From the NCBI GenBank assembly GCA_008694505.1, contig VZDJ01006585.1, forward strand, positions 8,390,021-8,454,020: DNA of 64,000 nt, in the 5' to 3' direction. Origin of the DNA: Cyanoderma ruficeps. Lineage: Eukaryota > Chordata > Aves > Passeriformes > Timaliidae. How positions within the stretch are numbered: the first letter of the stretch is position 1; each line of letters begins with the position of its first letter. The notes under the pieces were generated by a model. That model was not told the origin of the DNA and searched no databases. It saw only the letters and a program-made list of their open reading frames with translations. Shown piece after piece: positions 49,606-62,905 of the stretch. The position numbers and the translations under genes were made by a program.

Positions 49606-52600
49606 AAGTGTGACAATCAACATTCTGAACACCCCAAATGGTCATTTTGCTAGAATTATCATCAAAATGTATTCTTCCTTCAGCTGCATTACCTAATAAT
49701 TCAGCTGCACAGCTATTTTTTTCACAATGCATTTCAATGCTGCAAAACTTTTCCAGATCTAGATTAAAGCTCTTCTCCAGCTTCATGAGTTAGCTTTTAA
49801 AATAACGTGATGATCTACAAAACACAGTATTACTTGTCCCTTATTATTTTTATTAAGTTATGAGTTACGCAGTTTTTGCACAGCCCCACAACTGAGCCTG
49901 TGCTTCCTGGATCTCCATGCTCACAAGAGTACCATTGTGTACCATTAGTTATTAATTTACATTTGCATTGCACCTGCAGCTTGAGGCTCTGTGGTGCAAG
50001 ATTCTATCTGAACACACACCCTTGGGATCACCTGCCCCATCCTTAGCAAGTTAAAAGTCACATGGGAGAAGACAGGGAAAACTTATGAAAAAGAAAGTAA
50101 AAGTCTACAAACAGGAAAATGTGTCTGAGAGTGTTGCTGAAAGACATAAGATATTGATTCGGGTCACATTTTGGAGCCAAACATATTTATTGAGGATGTT
50201 TTCAGTGATTTAATCACAGGACCATTTCTTCCTTTCTTCTGCCCTTCTTCATGGCATACCAACTGGCTTCTTCAATGAAGGAAGTCACAGCTCTGCCTAT
50301 CCTGCACTGGCTTACAGTAACAGGGATGACTGCTCACTTTGGTTATTTCTGAAATAAATTCCAGCTACTGGAAAATGATGACAAATATCTTGTCTTTGTT
50401 TATTAATCATGAATGTGGCAGACTGGTTTCTCCCTGCACAAGACACTTACCTATTTACACTCTTCCTTGGGATATTGTAAAAAATAATGCTTTTAGGAGG
50501 CAGTTCATCACAACTAATTTAAACCTCTACATTACAACGAGATAAATTGAATCTTTCTTTACATACACTACAGAAACAGTCTAGTTACGGTACCTAGCAC
50601 AGAAATAGAATGTACAGGTGGATCTCACATTCACAGCCAGTGGATTACAAAGTTAATAACAAATCTACCAGCCTAATATTCATAGGAGGTGGCTGGCTAT
50701 TTTAGACAAGGTCTGTCTATTGGCTCTTCCTTCTGAGACTCAAACCTTCTCTTTACTCTTTCATGTAGACTGCTCAGCCATTATTTATGTTGACTATTTT
50801 AAATACTAGATGCTTTAAGATAAAATATCCCAACACACTCAAAAACTTTAAACCATAAACTTCATTTAATATTAGTTCCATGGCATTGTGCATCATATAT
50901 ATAACTCTTTATGGTAGTGACAAGCCTCAGAAAATACAGTCATTTCTGTGGTGGTTTAAATCAAAATAATGATTTCAAATTACTTAACAATTCATTTTCT
51001 TGCATCTATCATGCATTTTTACTCAGCTGATTATCTTATTTATGTACTCAAAATCTTTTAAGTTACTATCGCTGTAAGAATGACACATAGCTGCTGGTGT
51101 CCCACATTATAAATGTTAGATGCATTTATTTCTATGTCATCCTGCAGTAACACAGGCTGTGTAGATTTTGTTAACCCAATGAAATCTTTCTTTATCTATT
51201 GTTTAACTGATTATCAAATAATCGCCACTTCAGTGACACAGCTACACCAAGTAGGTTTTCTCATCTTTAGATCTACATGTTATTTTTCAATCCAAAATAA
51301 CCTTATCAAGTTCAACATTAAAAAAAAAAAAACACAAGATGAAAAGTATCAGAATTGCCTAACATTAGTAGGTGTTGTTGGAGATAAAAATTAGCTGGTT
51401 GTCTTTTAAAAACCTTTGTGTTCTCCTCATTTATGGTGTCAATAATTATGTTCAGAACCATTTTAGGCATCTGGGTCCAAACCCTTGGTTCTAAACATCC
51501 CACAATAAAGTCTGAGACTCAACAATAGTGTGCAGGCCCACCAGTGGTCAAATCTCTGTCAGTATTCCCCCCTTGGTCATCCTTAAGCCATCTAACACAA
51601 ATGGATTCCCGGGACATCAAGAACAGAAAAGAAGGAGTTTAATACTGTTCTAGATACAGCACCATGTGTGAAGCAGCAGTTAGTTCAGATAGTACTAGTA
51701 CCCATGCAAAGACTAGGCATTTTCCTACCTCTCTTACCTCCACAGCCCAATTCAGTAAGTATTCTTTAAGACTGGTTAATTCATAGGAATCCCTGCATAG
51801 TAACAATAAAAGGATACAACCTCATGTTACAATGGGACAGTGACAAAAGATGCATGCAAAATGTAGACAAAACATGTTAATTTTTCACTCTCTTTCTAGA
51901 AGAAAAAACAATTGAGACATTCAGGGATCTTTTTAGAGGCAATGTTTTTTCCATTGGAAACAAATTCTGTATGGAAAGTCTGTGTTCAGTTTTCCTTTGT
52001 ATGTCACTCCCAGTGAACTACATGGTTGCACCAGCACAAGCTAGTGTCTTATGGACATTAAAATGGAGTCTGAGTAGGAAATTCATCAGCTTTTACCCTA
52101 TTCCCTAGAACACATATCCCAACAGAATAGTTATAATCATTGCCACTTAAAAGCCGATTACCTGAGACTTCTGAAAACTTTTAAATTCCAAATTAATTGA
52201 GGAAGAAAAGCTTTCCCAAGATCATCTAATCCTGGAACAGCAATGGCTATCTGCCACTTAGAGCAGAATTTGACAAGTACATGCCATTACCAGAAGAACT
52301 CTTGAGACTATTGAATGTTAGAGTAACGGATAAGTTTAATTACTTAGGTAACGTGAAATAGAGGAGGGAAAAGAACGTCATTGTCTGGAAGACAGCTTCA
52401 TAAAACACAGAATACAAACTCAAGCTTGAAAGGATGACCTCTTCCATCTGCAGTTCACTGACAGCGTGGGAGGGTTTGAGAATGGAGAAAAATAAGACTC
52501 GGGTCAAATAATATTTTGCTTCATACTAGGAAAGTCTCATGTCCAGAGAAAGAAAAGAGTTATATAAAGCAGAAATACAAAATTAGCAGATGAAACATAT

Positions 52601-55600
52601 ATGAATCTGTCACTATTCTAAGAAAGAAGAGACTTAAATGAAACAGGTATTTACCTCATGGGATAAAAAAGAACAAAGCAAATCACTGCCGACTGTTAAA
52701 AGGATTGTTGAAGGGTTGCTGCAGCATGACCCTGCCCAAATTAGTCAGTCACCAAAGCATCCCCAGAGAAAAAAATCTTCTGAAAGATAAATCTCATATG
52801 AAAGGGAGGAAATTTTAAAGAATGCAGGAAACTGAGTGTTGTAGAAGTTATAGGTCTGTCACAGACACAGTATTATAAAAGAAGCATCGTTCTTGCATTT
52901 TAATAGTGTCTTCCTGATGTTCAAAGTCATCACATAGCCAGAATGACTAGAAAGTGCTGTTGTTATGTTTCACAGAGGCTAACTGCAAGATCTTGGGTGT
53001 CGGCAATGCCCAAGACTAATGGTGTCATCCAACCCAGCCCTGAAAGAGCATTCAGCTGGGAGCCATGGAAATATCCTAACATGTCCACCTACCTTCCCAT
53101 CCATTTTTCTTACAAAAATAAATCTAGACGTTCAGAAAAAAAGGGGTTGTGTCTGTGAAACACTGCAGTTGAACAAAGTTTCAGTTTTGGATTGTTAGGG
53201 GACCAAGACCCTGCAATGATTAAGACATTAGTGCTACAAAGATCAATTTACATGTGGCATAGAAACAACAGATCTCTCTAAGATCACTCGGTCTCTGATG
53301 GAGTAGTTAAAAGATGAGATAAAACTGACATTCCTGAAAGGGGAGACAAAAACAGAAAGGTTTAAAAGTTAATGAATCATTTGGTTTCTGCAAGCCATGG
53401 TTACCCTGAGAAAAGAAGACAGAGGAAACTGCTGGTAACAGCTGGTCTTGAATCACTTAATGTTTGCAGTATTTTGCAGTTAATTCAGGTAGATGAGGCT
53501 CAGGCAGAGTAGACTAACCGCAGAGATTTAATACAGATATTTGAGAAGTGATGCTCATTACATAAAAATGAAACACATCAGCAATGCATTTCTAAGCAGA
53601 CAGCACAAAACTGAAAACATAGAAGTACTCATGTGTGAAGAGCTAATGCAGCAATCCAGGGATAAGCTGAATCTTTGATAACATTAGATCATGATTGGAA
53701 TCTGGAATAAAATAGCCTAAAGGAGAAATTAATGTAAGACTCAGATTTAACTCTTGATCAGTTATGAGAATTTTTCTAGCAAAGAGATCTACAAAGACCA
53801 GACAAAGTCATGGTCTGCAGACAGTCCTCTGAGACTTGCAGACATGATAGAGAATCCAGAATACTGCAAGAAAGAGCACCTGAGGCAGAAATGCATTCAG
53901 AAGTCAAAGTATGAATCTATTGAAGCCAGAACATGATGTTCCTCATGCTGGGGTAAACAGCTGGAGTCAGCTGAAACAACTGAGCCCCAGGATATGGCAA
54001 AACCAGAACTAATAGACTTACTGCTCTCTGACGGTAGTCATCCTTATTTCTCACAGGAAACTCTGTCCCCACTCCTACATTGTCCTAGGACTGCATGCAG
54101 AGTATATCTAAGATTAAATCACATATTTCTACTTAGTTGTAATTAGCAATTGGGTCATGGAGATTTTAAATTTTGCATTATGCTACATTACATGTTAACT
54201 ACTCAGCTACTGTTGTTAAGTTCAGCTAGAAACAAAGAAAAGAGAAGAACATGTCTTTATGTAACCTTGATACAAGCTATTTAAAACTAGATGTAAATAT
54301 AATCTAAATGTATAAAAGGTTAAGCCATTACAGTTTACACACTGACAGATCCAGTTTTAACTGCCTAGCTCTGAGAGGTAATGCTTGACCCACACACTGG
54401 CCCTGTTCAGTTAAATTATTACAGATGCAGATGACTAGATGAAACTAGTACTCACAATCTGAGGAAAATTCCTCTTTAAGATATTGTTCCAGACATTTTC
54501 ACTTCTGAGTTTCTGAGACCTGTACTTTTTGGTTAAGCTAAGGTCTGTGAAGAAAAGTGGAATGTGGGCACACACCAAGAGATAATACAGCTACAGATTG
54601 AGTGCATAATTCTTACAGATATCATCATCTGACAGTTAAGGGGTACTTTGATCTGCAAAAGAGCTCGACAGACACGGATAAGTTGTGAAAGAACAGGCAA
54701 CATATGCACTGGGAAAAATTCCTTTAGATAGTCCAGGAGAACTGTGTCCATTCCTCATTTCAAAAGAAGAATAGTTTTCTTAAGAAGTAATTTGGTGAAG
54801 GATGTCTTTGATGGTTGAAAAGGCCATATCTTCAGAGCGTGCATTTTCTTCTTTTTTCCACAACTGAGTTCTCTAAGTAGGGTTTAAAAGACATCATCCA
54901 AAAGTATCTTTGAAATTAAATAGGTACCTAAGTAAACTTAAACTTAGCAGTTTTAAAGACTTTTCTTCAAGTGTGTATGCTTTCTTGAAGCTTGAGATCT
55001 GTCAAAATTTATATGGTATGATGAGGAGTATCATGTAGCAAATGAGGCATTCTCAAGTGAGAAGTTAAAACACATCCATTACAAAGGCCCATACAAGACA
55101 CACACAGCATTATAAATATTCTTAAGCTGAATAAACTCACATAGTCAATGTGTTTGTCTCTGGTATTTTGGTATACTTTGATATAAATTTAATGTTATTT
55201 GCCATGATCTCCAATTCATTTTTCAAGTCTGTTCTTTCACTGTAATATTTTGAAAAAGAAGCAGCATTTAAAGAAATATGACTGCTTAACCTTGATGCTC
55301 ACTGACTTCTACAAAAGAGAAAGCCATTACCAGACTAGACCATATAAGGAAAGTAAACATATCATCGTGGTTATACATACCAAATACACAGTGTATGAGG
55401 AAACTACATTCTCTATGCAAAAGAGACATTCTGCTCTATAATTTCAAACTGAATATTTTTTTATCTTTCATTTTGGAGAGCTTTTATCATATTCACACTT
55501 TCCTACTTTGCTAGGGAATAATGAATGACTTCAAAAGGTTATATTTTTAGTTGAAAAGACTTTCATCTGAATTTTAATTAAATAAAAGAAAAAAGGAAAC

Positions 55601-58600
55601 AAAAAAGTTGAGAAAGGGGAAATATATGGCAAAGTTACCACATAACATCTTCTGCCTCCAAGTGAAGACTTGTTTTCTAGCGTGGTGTAAATGGCAAAAG
55701 GTGTACAACACCATTTTCGGTACCTGTGAAAACTGTATAGAAATACAGTTAACACCACATACTAGAAAAAGAATAATCATCAGCAGTCAGATTTGTCAGT
55801 GAGCATAAAGAAGCAAAATAATACCTACTAGCTGTCTCAGAAGAGCAGATACAACATGTCAAATGCTAAGAAGTGGTCTTCCCCACTCTGAATTTTTAGG
55901 CAGTTTAATCCAAAATGCTAAAGCCAGTTTATAGTTTCTTCTAGTTTTGTTTTCATTATAAAAAGACCATTTTTACACTGCCTCAGTCTCTCCTACAAAT
56001 TATTCCTACAGACACTTACATGTGAGTAACTTTGCATGAGCCATTCTTTTAGTAAAGCTCTGTATATGCAAACATAATTATTTGTGAGAACAGGTTACTG
56101 AGCTGTGTGTAGCACACAGCAAATATTATCCTCTGGTCACAGACAGAAACTGAGCACAAAACAGAGAGCTAGAATAGCTTGTCATTTGAGAAGAATAATG
56201 CCCCAAATCCATATACAATATAATGAAAATCCTCTTAATATTACTAAGCACAATATGTCTGCTTACATATTTCCATATGCATTTGAAGCACAATGTATAC
56301 AAAGCCCCTAAATGCCTTTCAGATCCTATGTAGCATCATACTGATCACAAGAATGATTACTTACAGAATACCAGAGTTGGAAGTCAGCAATGGCTTACAG
56401 TGAATCATTCATGTCCAATTCAAGATGTGAAAAGACAGTGGTTAAAAGTTAAGAAGTTAAAAGTTAACTATGGTCTGAAATATTATTTTAAAGTGAATAT
56501 TTCTAGGCTATTCACTCTCCTCAAAATACCTGAGCCTTAAAGAACAATGATTTTTTTTAAATGAACTTTTCCCAATGAACCTGCTTGCCTTCTTTCTCAA
56601 ATGTTTGCTGCTTTATGAATTCTTACAGTATAAGGATCTTTCTTGTGTAAAAATAGAAGACCAATAGCTGACTAATGCTCTGCAGAATTTTTGAATGGAT
56701 CAAACAGCAGGCCATGGTATAAAGCAAACGAAGTACCATTTCAAATTGGCTAAATCAAATGCAGACAACCAGAAGAAAAACATAACAGATACAAATCTGG
56801 AAGTCAATGAAGAAAATTGCGCTACTTGATGAAGAAGCCAAGATATCCTTACAATAAAGATGACACAATAAGTCTTAACAAATAGAACCAAATTGCACGT
56901 GACTCTGCAGATTTTCACATCACATCTCCCACAGAGTCAAAGAAACAACATTCTCAGGGTCAGAAGAATGTAACCAGGACATTGTATGGTCTGCTGAGTT
57001 CAAGTAGAAAAATATTGCAGTCCCATTGCTGTAAATTGTAACTGGTAATAAAAGCAGTAGACCTGTCCAGACTAGAGAAGAAATTACATATAAAAGTCTG
57101 CTAAAATGTCTGGAGAACACAGGAACACATTTTTCAAAGTAAAGAATAAATGAAATATATAGGCACTGTATCCTGAAAGGATCTTCTAGAATGTGTTTTG
57201 AATGACAAACCATTGTACTCTTTGGCAATCACTCATTTAATAAGAAATAACTAACAATTAATGAGCATGAACTACTGAAGTAGTTTGTGAATTTTAGCTC
57301 TCCACTGACTTCACAGTACCAAAAACTTTATCATAAGAGCAAAATCTACATCATTTAGTGATGTTTCTAGACTGTGGCTCTCTAGATGAATAACATCTGG
57401 GCTAAAATTCTCCTTTCTTACTGATGACCTGAACAAGCCTACAAACACCCTAGACTTTGTGCATTTTGTTAGTACTTTGGCTTCAAGCAGAGTAACTCTG
57501 TCCTGAACTTCACCTCAAAAGTGCCAAATTAAAAAAAGAGATTCTCTGCACTCTTTCCTCAAAATAAAACAAAAGTGTTAATACATTAACCTTGGACCTT
57601 AACTTACGTCATTATCTGCCAAATAACTCTATACAATAGCATCATTTTATAATCACTGCTGTAATAAGTGATGTTTTCTTTCGTCTACCTCACTGTTCAA
57701 TTAACACACAATGTACAGGAAACATTCCACTTTCATTTGCAAGGTATATCATTTTTTATACTTGATTAAACTCTTGGGTAATATGGAAAAAAATCCTTTT
57801 CTTTCTAGTTTCTATGTTAGGGATTCTTTTTAGTGGAGAAGGATGTTTGCTTTGTTTAAATAAACGTTCTATTTTGGATTTCCAGAAGAAAAATATTGTG
57901 GAATATTTATATGAATATATAAAGAGAGAAGAAAATCCAAGAAATAAACTCAGTGACAGCATCATACCAATAGGCAGGCTGTTTCAGATATCGAGAAAAA
58001 ATTTTAGTCTGCATCTAAAGATAAATATTTATATTTATGAAAAACATATATCTGATTCACCCAGGGATACATTCTTCCCTGGGGAAAAACCCTCTTAAAA
58101 GCTGCACACCTTCAGTTCACAGATTTTAGGTTATAATTCAAAACATGTAATTCAATATACTCAGTAATACACACTGAGTAATTCCATTTCCATGTCCTGA
58201 GATAACAAACATTTTCTCCCACTCAAAGTGGAGCAGAATTGCTGAAGCTGTTTGTAAAAGCATAGAGGTTGATTGTATTGTTTATTTGGCTGATGACTTT
58301 CTAGTTATAGCTGAAGTAAAAAATGCTAGGAGGTGTTTTTAAGTCAAGAAATGTAGCTATTCCAAAATATCCCTCATGTCACAAAATGCATTGAGAGATG
58401 TTATAAAGTAAGATGTATAAATAAATTAATTAATCAGGGTCTTCTGCTTTCTATGAAGAGTTCAGTCGAAGTAACATTTATTAAAGCTTGCAATTCTCAA
58501 CAGTTTTGAGATTCAAAAGATCTCAAGTGATATTTTATAGAAACCATTGCAGTACACACCTCTGGGTTGTATTATAATATATTGTGCTATATTTGTCATA

Positions 58601-61137
58601 TACGCCTACATATATATATTCTGTTTTACAACTGCATAATGCAATTGTAATATTAAATATCTGAATTATTTTTCTGCTACAGAAATGATGTGACTTTTTA
58701 TTGTGATGTTTAATTTAAATATATGTGCATTTATACAACCACTCATATAAATCCCTCCTGGGGGAAGTATATAATATTAAAAAGAATATTCAAAATGGAA
58801 AAGGGTTATTTTTTCTTGTTAGGAAATGTTAGCCTGTTGCAGGTAATTTTTTGTAACATTGATATAGGTTAGAGGAATTTTGCTGCTTTAGAAGAGGAAA
58901 ACATATCTCACTATTTGACCAATGACACAGCCACCACTGTTACATATCCTTTCAAAAACTTCTACTATAATTTTTTGTTATCATCTGTCCCAAGGCCAAA
59001 ATCACCTGTGATGAAGGAAGTCTTATGGCTTTTGCCAAATTTAAAATAAAGTCAAAATCTGGAAATCAATGACAGAAACAATAATTTTTCCAACTATTGA
59101 AAGGTATTTGGATTAGGAAAATGAGCACATGTTTCTGTTTGGTAATTACTGTACTTCGCTGAAAAAACCATTGTGCAAAGGTAATCGTACTGGAGATTTT
59201 CAGAGACATGCTTTTATTTCCACAGCTACCGTGTTTTACACAGTGTAATTATGACAATATCAATTAAATTTATTACAAGGAGATAAAGATATATTTTATA
59301 GAATATTTTATATATTCCAACATCTGATCTATGAAATTATACACCAGGATCTTTCAATGGAAAGGTGGAAAGAATGCATACAATGTTCATTGGGACTACA
59401 CAGTGTGAGTGCCACTTGTCCAAATAAGCCTTGGGCACCCTACTGAGCCTTGTTTATGAATCTGGTGGAGAAGCAGCAGCACCCTCAGATGAGTGAGTGC
59501 TTGTAGGCCCTGGACTTGCAGCCTCAAAAGTTACAATCTCATAGGCTTGACCAAGCTGTAGAAGATTCCCTTCCACCATAAAACCAAAGAAGCAATGAAG
59601 ATCTAAATCAACCTATGCAACTGAGGCTTTGAAAATCTGTCTGGAAAAATTTACACTCTAGGCTTAGGATGACCAGTTTTTATGAGGGAAATGGACCATA
59701 AACCACACTTATGACCAGGCTTAGGCTAAGGTGCAGTCGATGTGTATACTTGGGAACATGACAGTTCTGAATTCCCAGGTCTGGATATTCACCTGAGCTG
59801 TTCCCAGTACTCTGATGGCTTGAAAACCCACTTTCAATATACTGCCTTTCACTGGCCTGAGAACCTCAAGTTCTAATTTTCACAGGACATGAAAAATAAA
59901 TGAGTGGAGGAATGTGACCTGTGTCAATATCTGAACAGGTGCATAATGTGGAGCCTGAGTTTGGAATAGAAAGAAAAAAGTATAATTTTTTTTTGCTTTT
60001 TCTCTCAGTGCACATTATCTCTTGCATAAGTGTATGGTGTACAGCACTTAATAAATATCTTTGAAAATTCCAGTTATCTTGCGAATTTTAACCCATTATT
60101 TTCCATTTTTTTTTTATTTTAAATAATTTTTTTTACTTTTTTTTTTCCCAATTTGAAATGTACATTTCATCCCCTCAATAAATTTCAAGTGACCAGTTAT
60201 GTAACATGGCTAGAACATTGTAATTACAGTTAGTATTCCAGAAAAATATAGGTATCTTGACTGAACAGTGATATGATAAATTAATAGCTGTTTGAATAAA
60301 TATGATGACCTGGATTTTTGTATTACATTAAGCATGGTGCAATTTAGCTATCTACACCTATTTCCTTTTGTAGCTGGTGAGATGGAAACAGTCATTTAGC
60401 ATACAGTACAACAGATCTGGTTTAAACATCTAATTCAAGAGAGCTCTTTGAACTTCCCCTTAGAAGCACTTACTTCTCCTGCATGATTCGCCATATATTG
60501 CACATTTCTGCATGTAATCAGTTGAATTTCACAGCCAGGCATTCCTCAAGCATTGTCTCCAAAGCAAAGAAGCCATTAACTGTAAGGCAGACATTCCCAG
60601 AATAGTCATCCTTTTCCCAAGGAGCACAGTAGCATGCAATTTACCCATAATTTTCTCAGCATCAGGCTAATGGTTAGGTGAAACAGACATGACTAGGCTA
60701 AGAATACTTTGTTTACTGAGAATTTTAGAACTTTGTAATAACTTGGTTTCAGTTTTGGCCACCCCAGACATAGTTTCTTTATATATATTTATTGGCACAA
60801 CTGGTAAAGGTTTTAACCTGCCAGACAAGAACCCAGCAGGTTGGGATTTCTCCTCATACATTTCTATTTCTGCCTCCATACATCTTGAAACCAGTTTAAT
60901 ATCACAGGGAGGGGATCTTGTTACATCAAGTCTATATAAAAGTCTTTAGGGAAGGAGGACAGATGTGAGACTGTCTCTTTCCATCTCAAAAAACCCTCTA
61001 TGTACCTAGAGAATTCCCAATTTATAAATGTCTGTTAGACAATCCCATCAAATCAGGCAATCGTAGCACCCTTTTCATTGCTACCAGGGAGAATCTTGTT
61101 TCATTCTTTGAAGAGGAGCTGTAAGTAAGCAACTTAC
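49606..61137. other. long unannotated AT-rich stretch
   Basis: About 11.5 kb without a recognised gene or named repeat. Minor items: a 13-nt A-run at about 51320; GTTAAAAGTTAA repeated at about 56442-56468; TATA-rich DNA at 58570-58750; T-rich tracts at about 59990 and 60108-60148. 59390-59960 is GC-richer and may be an old unclassified insertion. Open frames of 60-102 codons are scattered on both strands; none shows a known motif. Confidence 0.4.
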
Positions 61138-61345
61138 CTTCTAGGCAGGGTACCGTGTCAGGGATCATAAGTGGCTGGAGGCATCTCCCAATGAGCTTTC
61201 AGTCAGCCAGCAAAACTTCAGAGATGGTCAGGTTGCTAAAGATACACCTGTCATCACTGATTCTTATGCCTATATCAAGGTAGCTCCTCAGGCAGCCCAG
61301 AGGTTTCCTGGATTCAATGCTGAGTTGCTCAGCTCACTCTAGATC
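61138..61345 (-). ncRNA. candidate non-coding exon with strong splice signals
   Basis: On the minus strand a pyrimidine-rich TTCTTCCCTCATAG ends at 61346, and a near-consensus donor CTAGAAG/GTAAGTTG begins at 61137. The 208 nt between are GC-richer than the flanks. All three forward frames meet a stop within the first five codons, so if it is an exon it is untranslated (long non-coding RNA or 5' leader). A GC-richer old repeat with chance splice signals is the alternative. Confidence 0.2.
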
Positions 61346-62164
61346 CTATGAGGGAAGAATACATATATCTAACTCTAAACCCTGAATCCCACTTTGTCCC
61401 AAGTTAGACAAGTTAAAGTGAAAATTTATCAAATCCTTATTTTTGATCTAGCTCATTCCTTTTCTTTCTGTGGCTCAATACACTGTAAATTATTCCCTCC
61501 AACAGCCTCAATAGAAGATAATCATTGGCAACAGTCGCTGAGCCATGTAAACACTTAGTTTCATTATGTGAGAATATCTGGCTGATTTGGCAACTCAGTC
61601 AGAAACTGCCTCTATTCCTGTTTAGTCATGTCTTCTTAAAATTGGATAATACAGTGAATATCCATTGAAGACTGTAAGGAGGAAGATGGAGTATGGGGCT
61701 TTAGAACTGCCAATGTTATCAACTATTTTTAGTGCACCAACAAAAGTCAGATAGCTGGGCCAAAAGACAGCAGCTAGAAGTATATGAGGAGGATAGAATT
61801 TTTCTTTAGATTTTTGGTAAAAGATGTGAAAGGCTGCAGAAGTAAATAAATAATGAAACTGTATACTATAGATAAAATGCAGAAAGTACTACTCTTAAGA
61901 AAACTGCTACAGGTAGGGGAAGAGGCATTCCAGAGAGAAGAGTATTTGCATTAACTGAATAAAACTGCTTTTTCACCTCAAAAGAAACTCTGGAAAGAAA
62001 AGGGTAGCCAGTTGAGTTGAGGTAAGGATGTGATTGGGTATTTCACAAGTACTTTTGGTAACCTCAGAAATTAAAGATCAGGAGCTAGATCCTGAATTCC
62101 AGAAGGATGCTCAATAGAGTATCACAGATATATCCATACTGTATAGGGAGTAAAAATAATGGCA
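61346..62164. other. unannotated AT-rich sequence
   Basis: No gene or recognised repeat seen. Confidence 0.45.
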
Positions 62165-62905
62165 GCAACAATCTTAATGAAATTTCTCTTATATCTTGAT
62201 CGTGATCTTGAACACTTCCAGGGACTAGACATCTACAACTTCCCCAAGAGACCTGTTTCAGTATCTCACCACATTAATCATAAAATGTTTCTTTCTTACA
62301 TCTACTCTTCTCCCTTTCAGTTGAAACCATTGACCACTGTTCAGTCACTACAGGTCCTGGTAAAAAGGTCTCTCTCCAGCTTTATTGTAAGGCCCTTTAA
62401 GTACTGGAAGGTCTCCCTGGAACCAGCTCTTCTCCAGACTGAAGAACCCCAACTCTCTCAGCATGTCACCACACAAGAGGAGCTCAAACCCACTATCATT
62501 TTCATGCTCCCTCTCTCAACTGGTTGAGAGAGACTGATATCTCTCCTGTGCTGAGGATCCCCTGAACTGGCAGCAGTGCTCCAGATAGGGTCCCCTGAAC
62601 ATGAAGTTAAAGGGACAGAATCACTTACCAGTCACTCTTTTGATGCAGGCCAAGGTATGTTTGGCTTTCTAGGCTGCATGGACACATGGCCAGCTCATGG
62701 ACAGCTTTTCATCCACCAGTGTCCCCATGTTCTTTTTTTTCAGGGCTGCTTTCCATACATGCATCCCCCACTCTTTACAGGTAGTGGGGGTTGCTCCAGT
62801 CCATGTACAGGACCTTACACTTGGCCTTGTCCACTTTCATGAGCCCACTTGTCAACCTGCAAAGCATGGATCTCTGGATGCCGTCCCTGTACCTACAGAA
62901 CTCAC
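62165..62905 (-). mobile_element. CR1 LINE body lacking the usual 3' tail
   Basis: The plus strand is antisense CR1: GATCTTGAACACTTCCAGGG, ACTAGACATCTACAACTTCC and TTCAGTATCTCACCACATTA, then TAAGTACTGGAAGGTCTCCC and AGACTGAAGAACCCCAACTC. Next come CCTGAACTGGCAGCAGTGCT, TGGACAGCTTTTCATCCACC and GGTTGCTCCAGTCCATGTAC, near CTTACACTTGGCCTTGTCCA, ending about 62905. The roughly 100-130 bp that normally follow on the element's 3' side (up to TCATAGAATCATAG on this strand) are missing at 62030-62165. LINEs usually lose their 5' end, so a later deletion is likely. The plus-strand open frames here are antisense artefacts. Confidence 0.8.

Noticed and set aside
62159..62527. 122-codon plus-strand open frame and the overlapping frames to 62936
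   Set aside because: They are antisense to the CR1 copy at 62165-62905.
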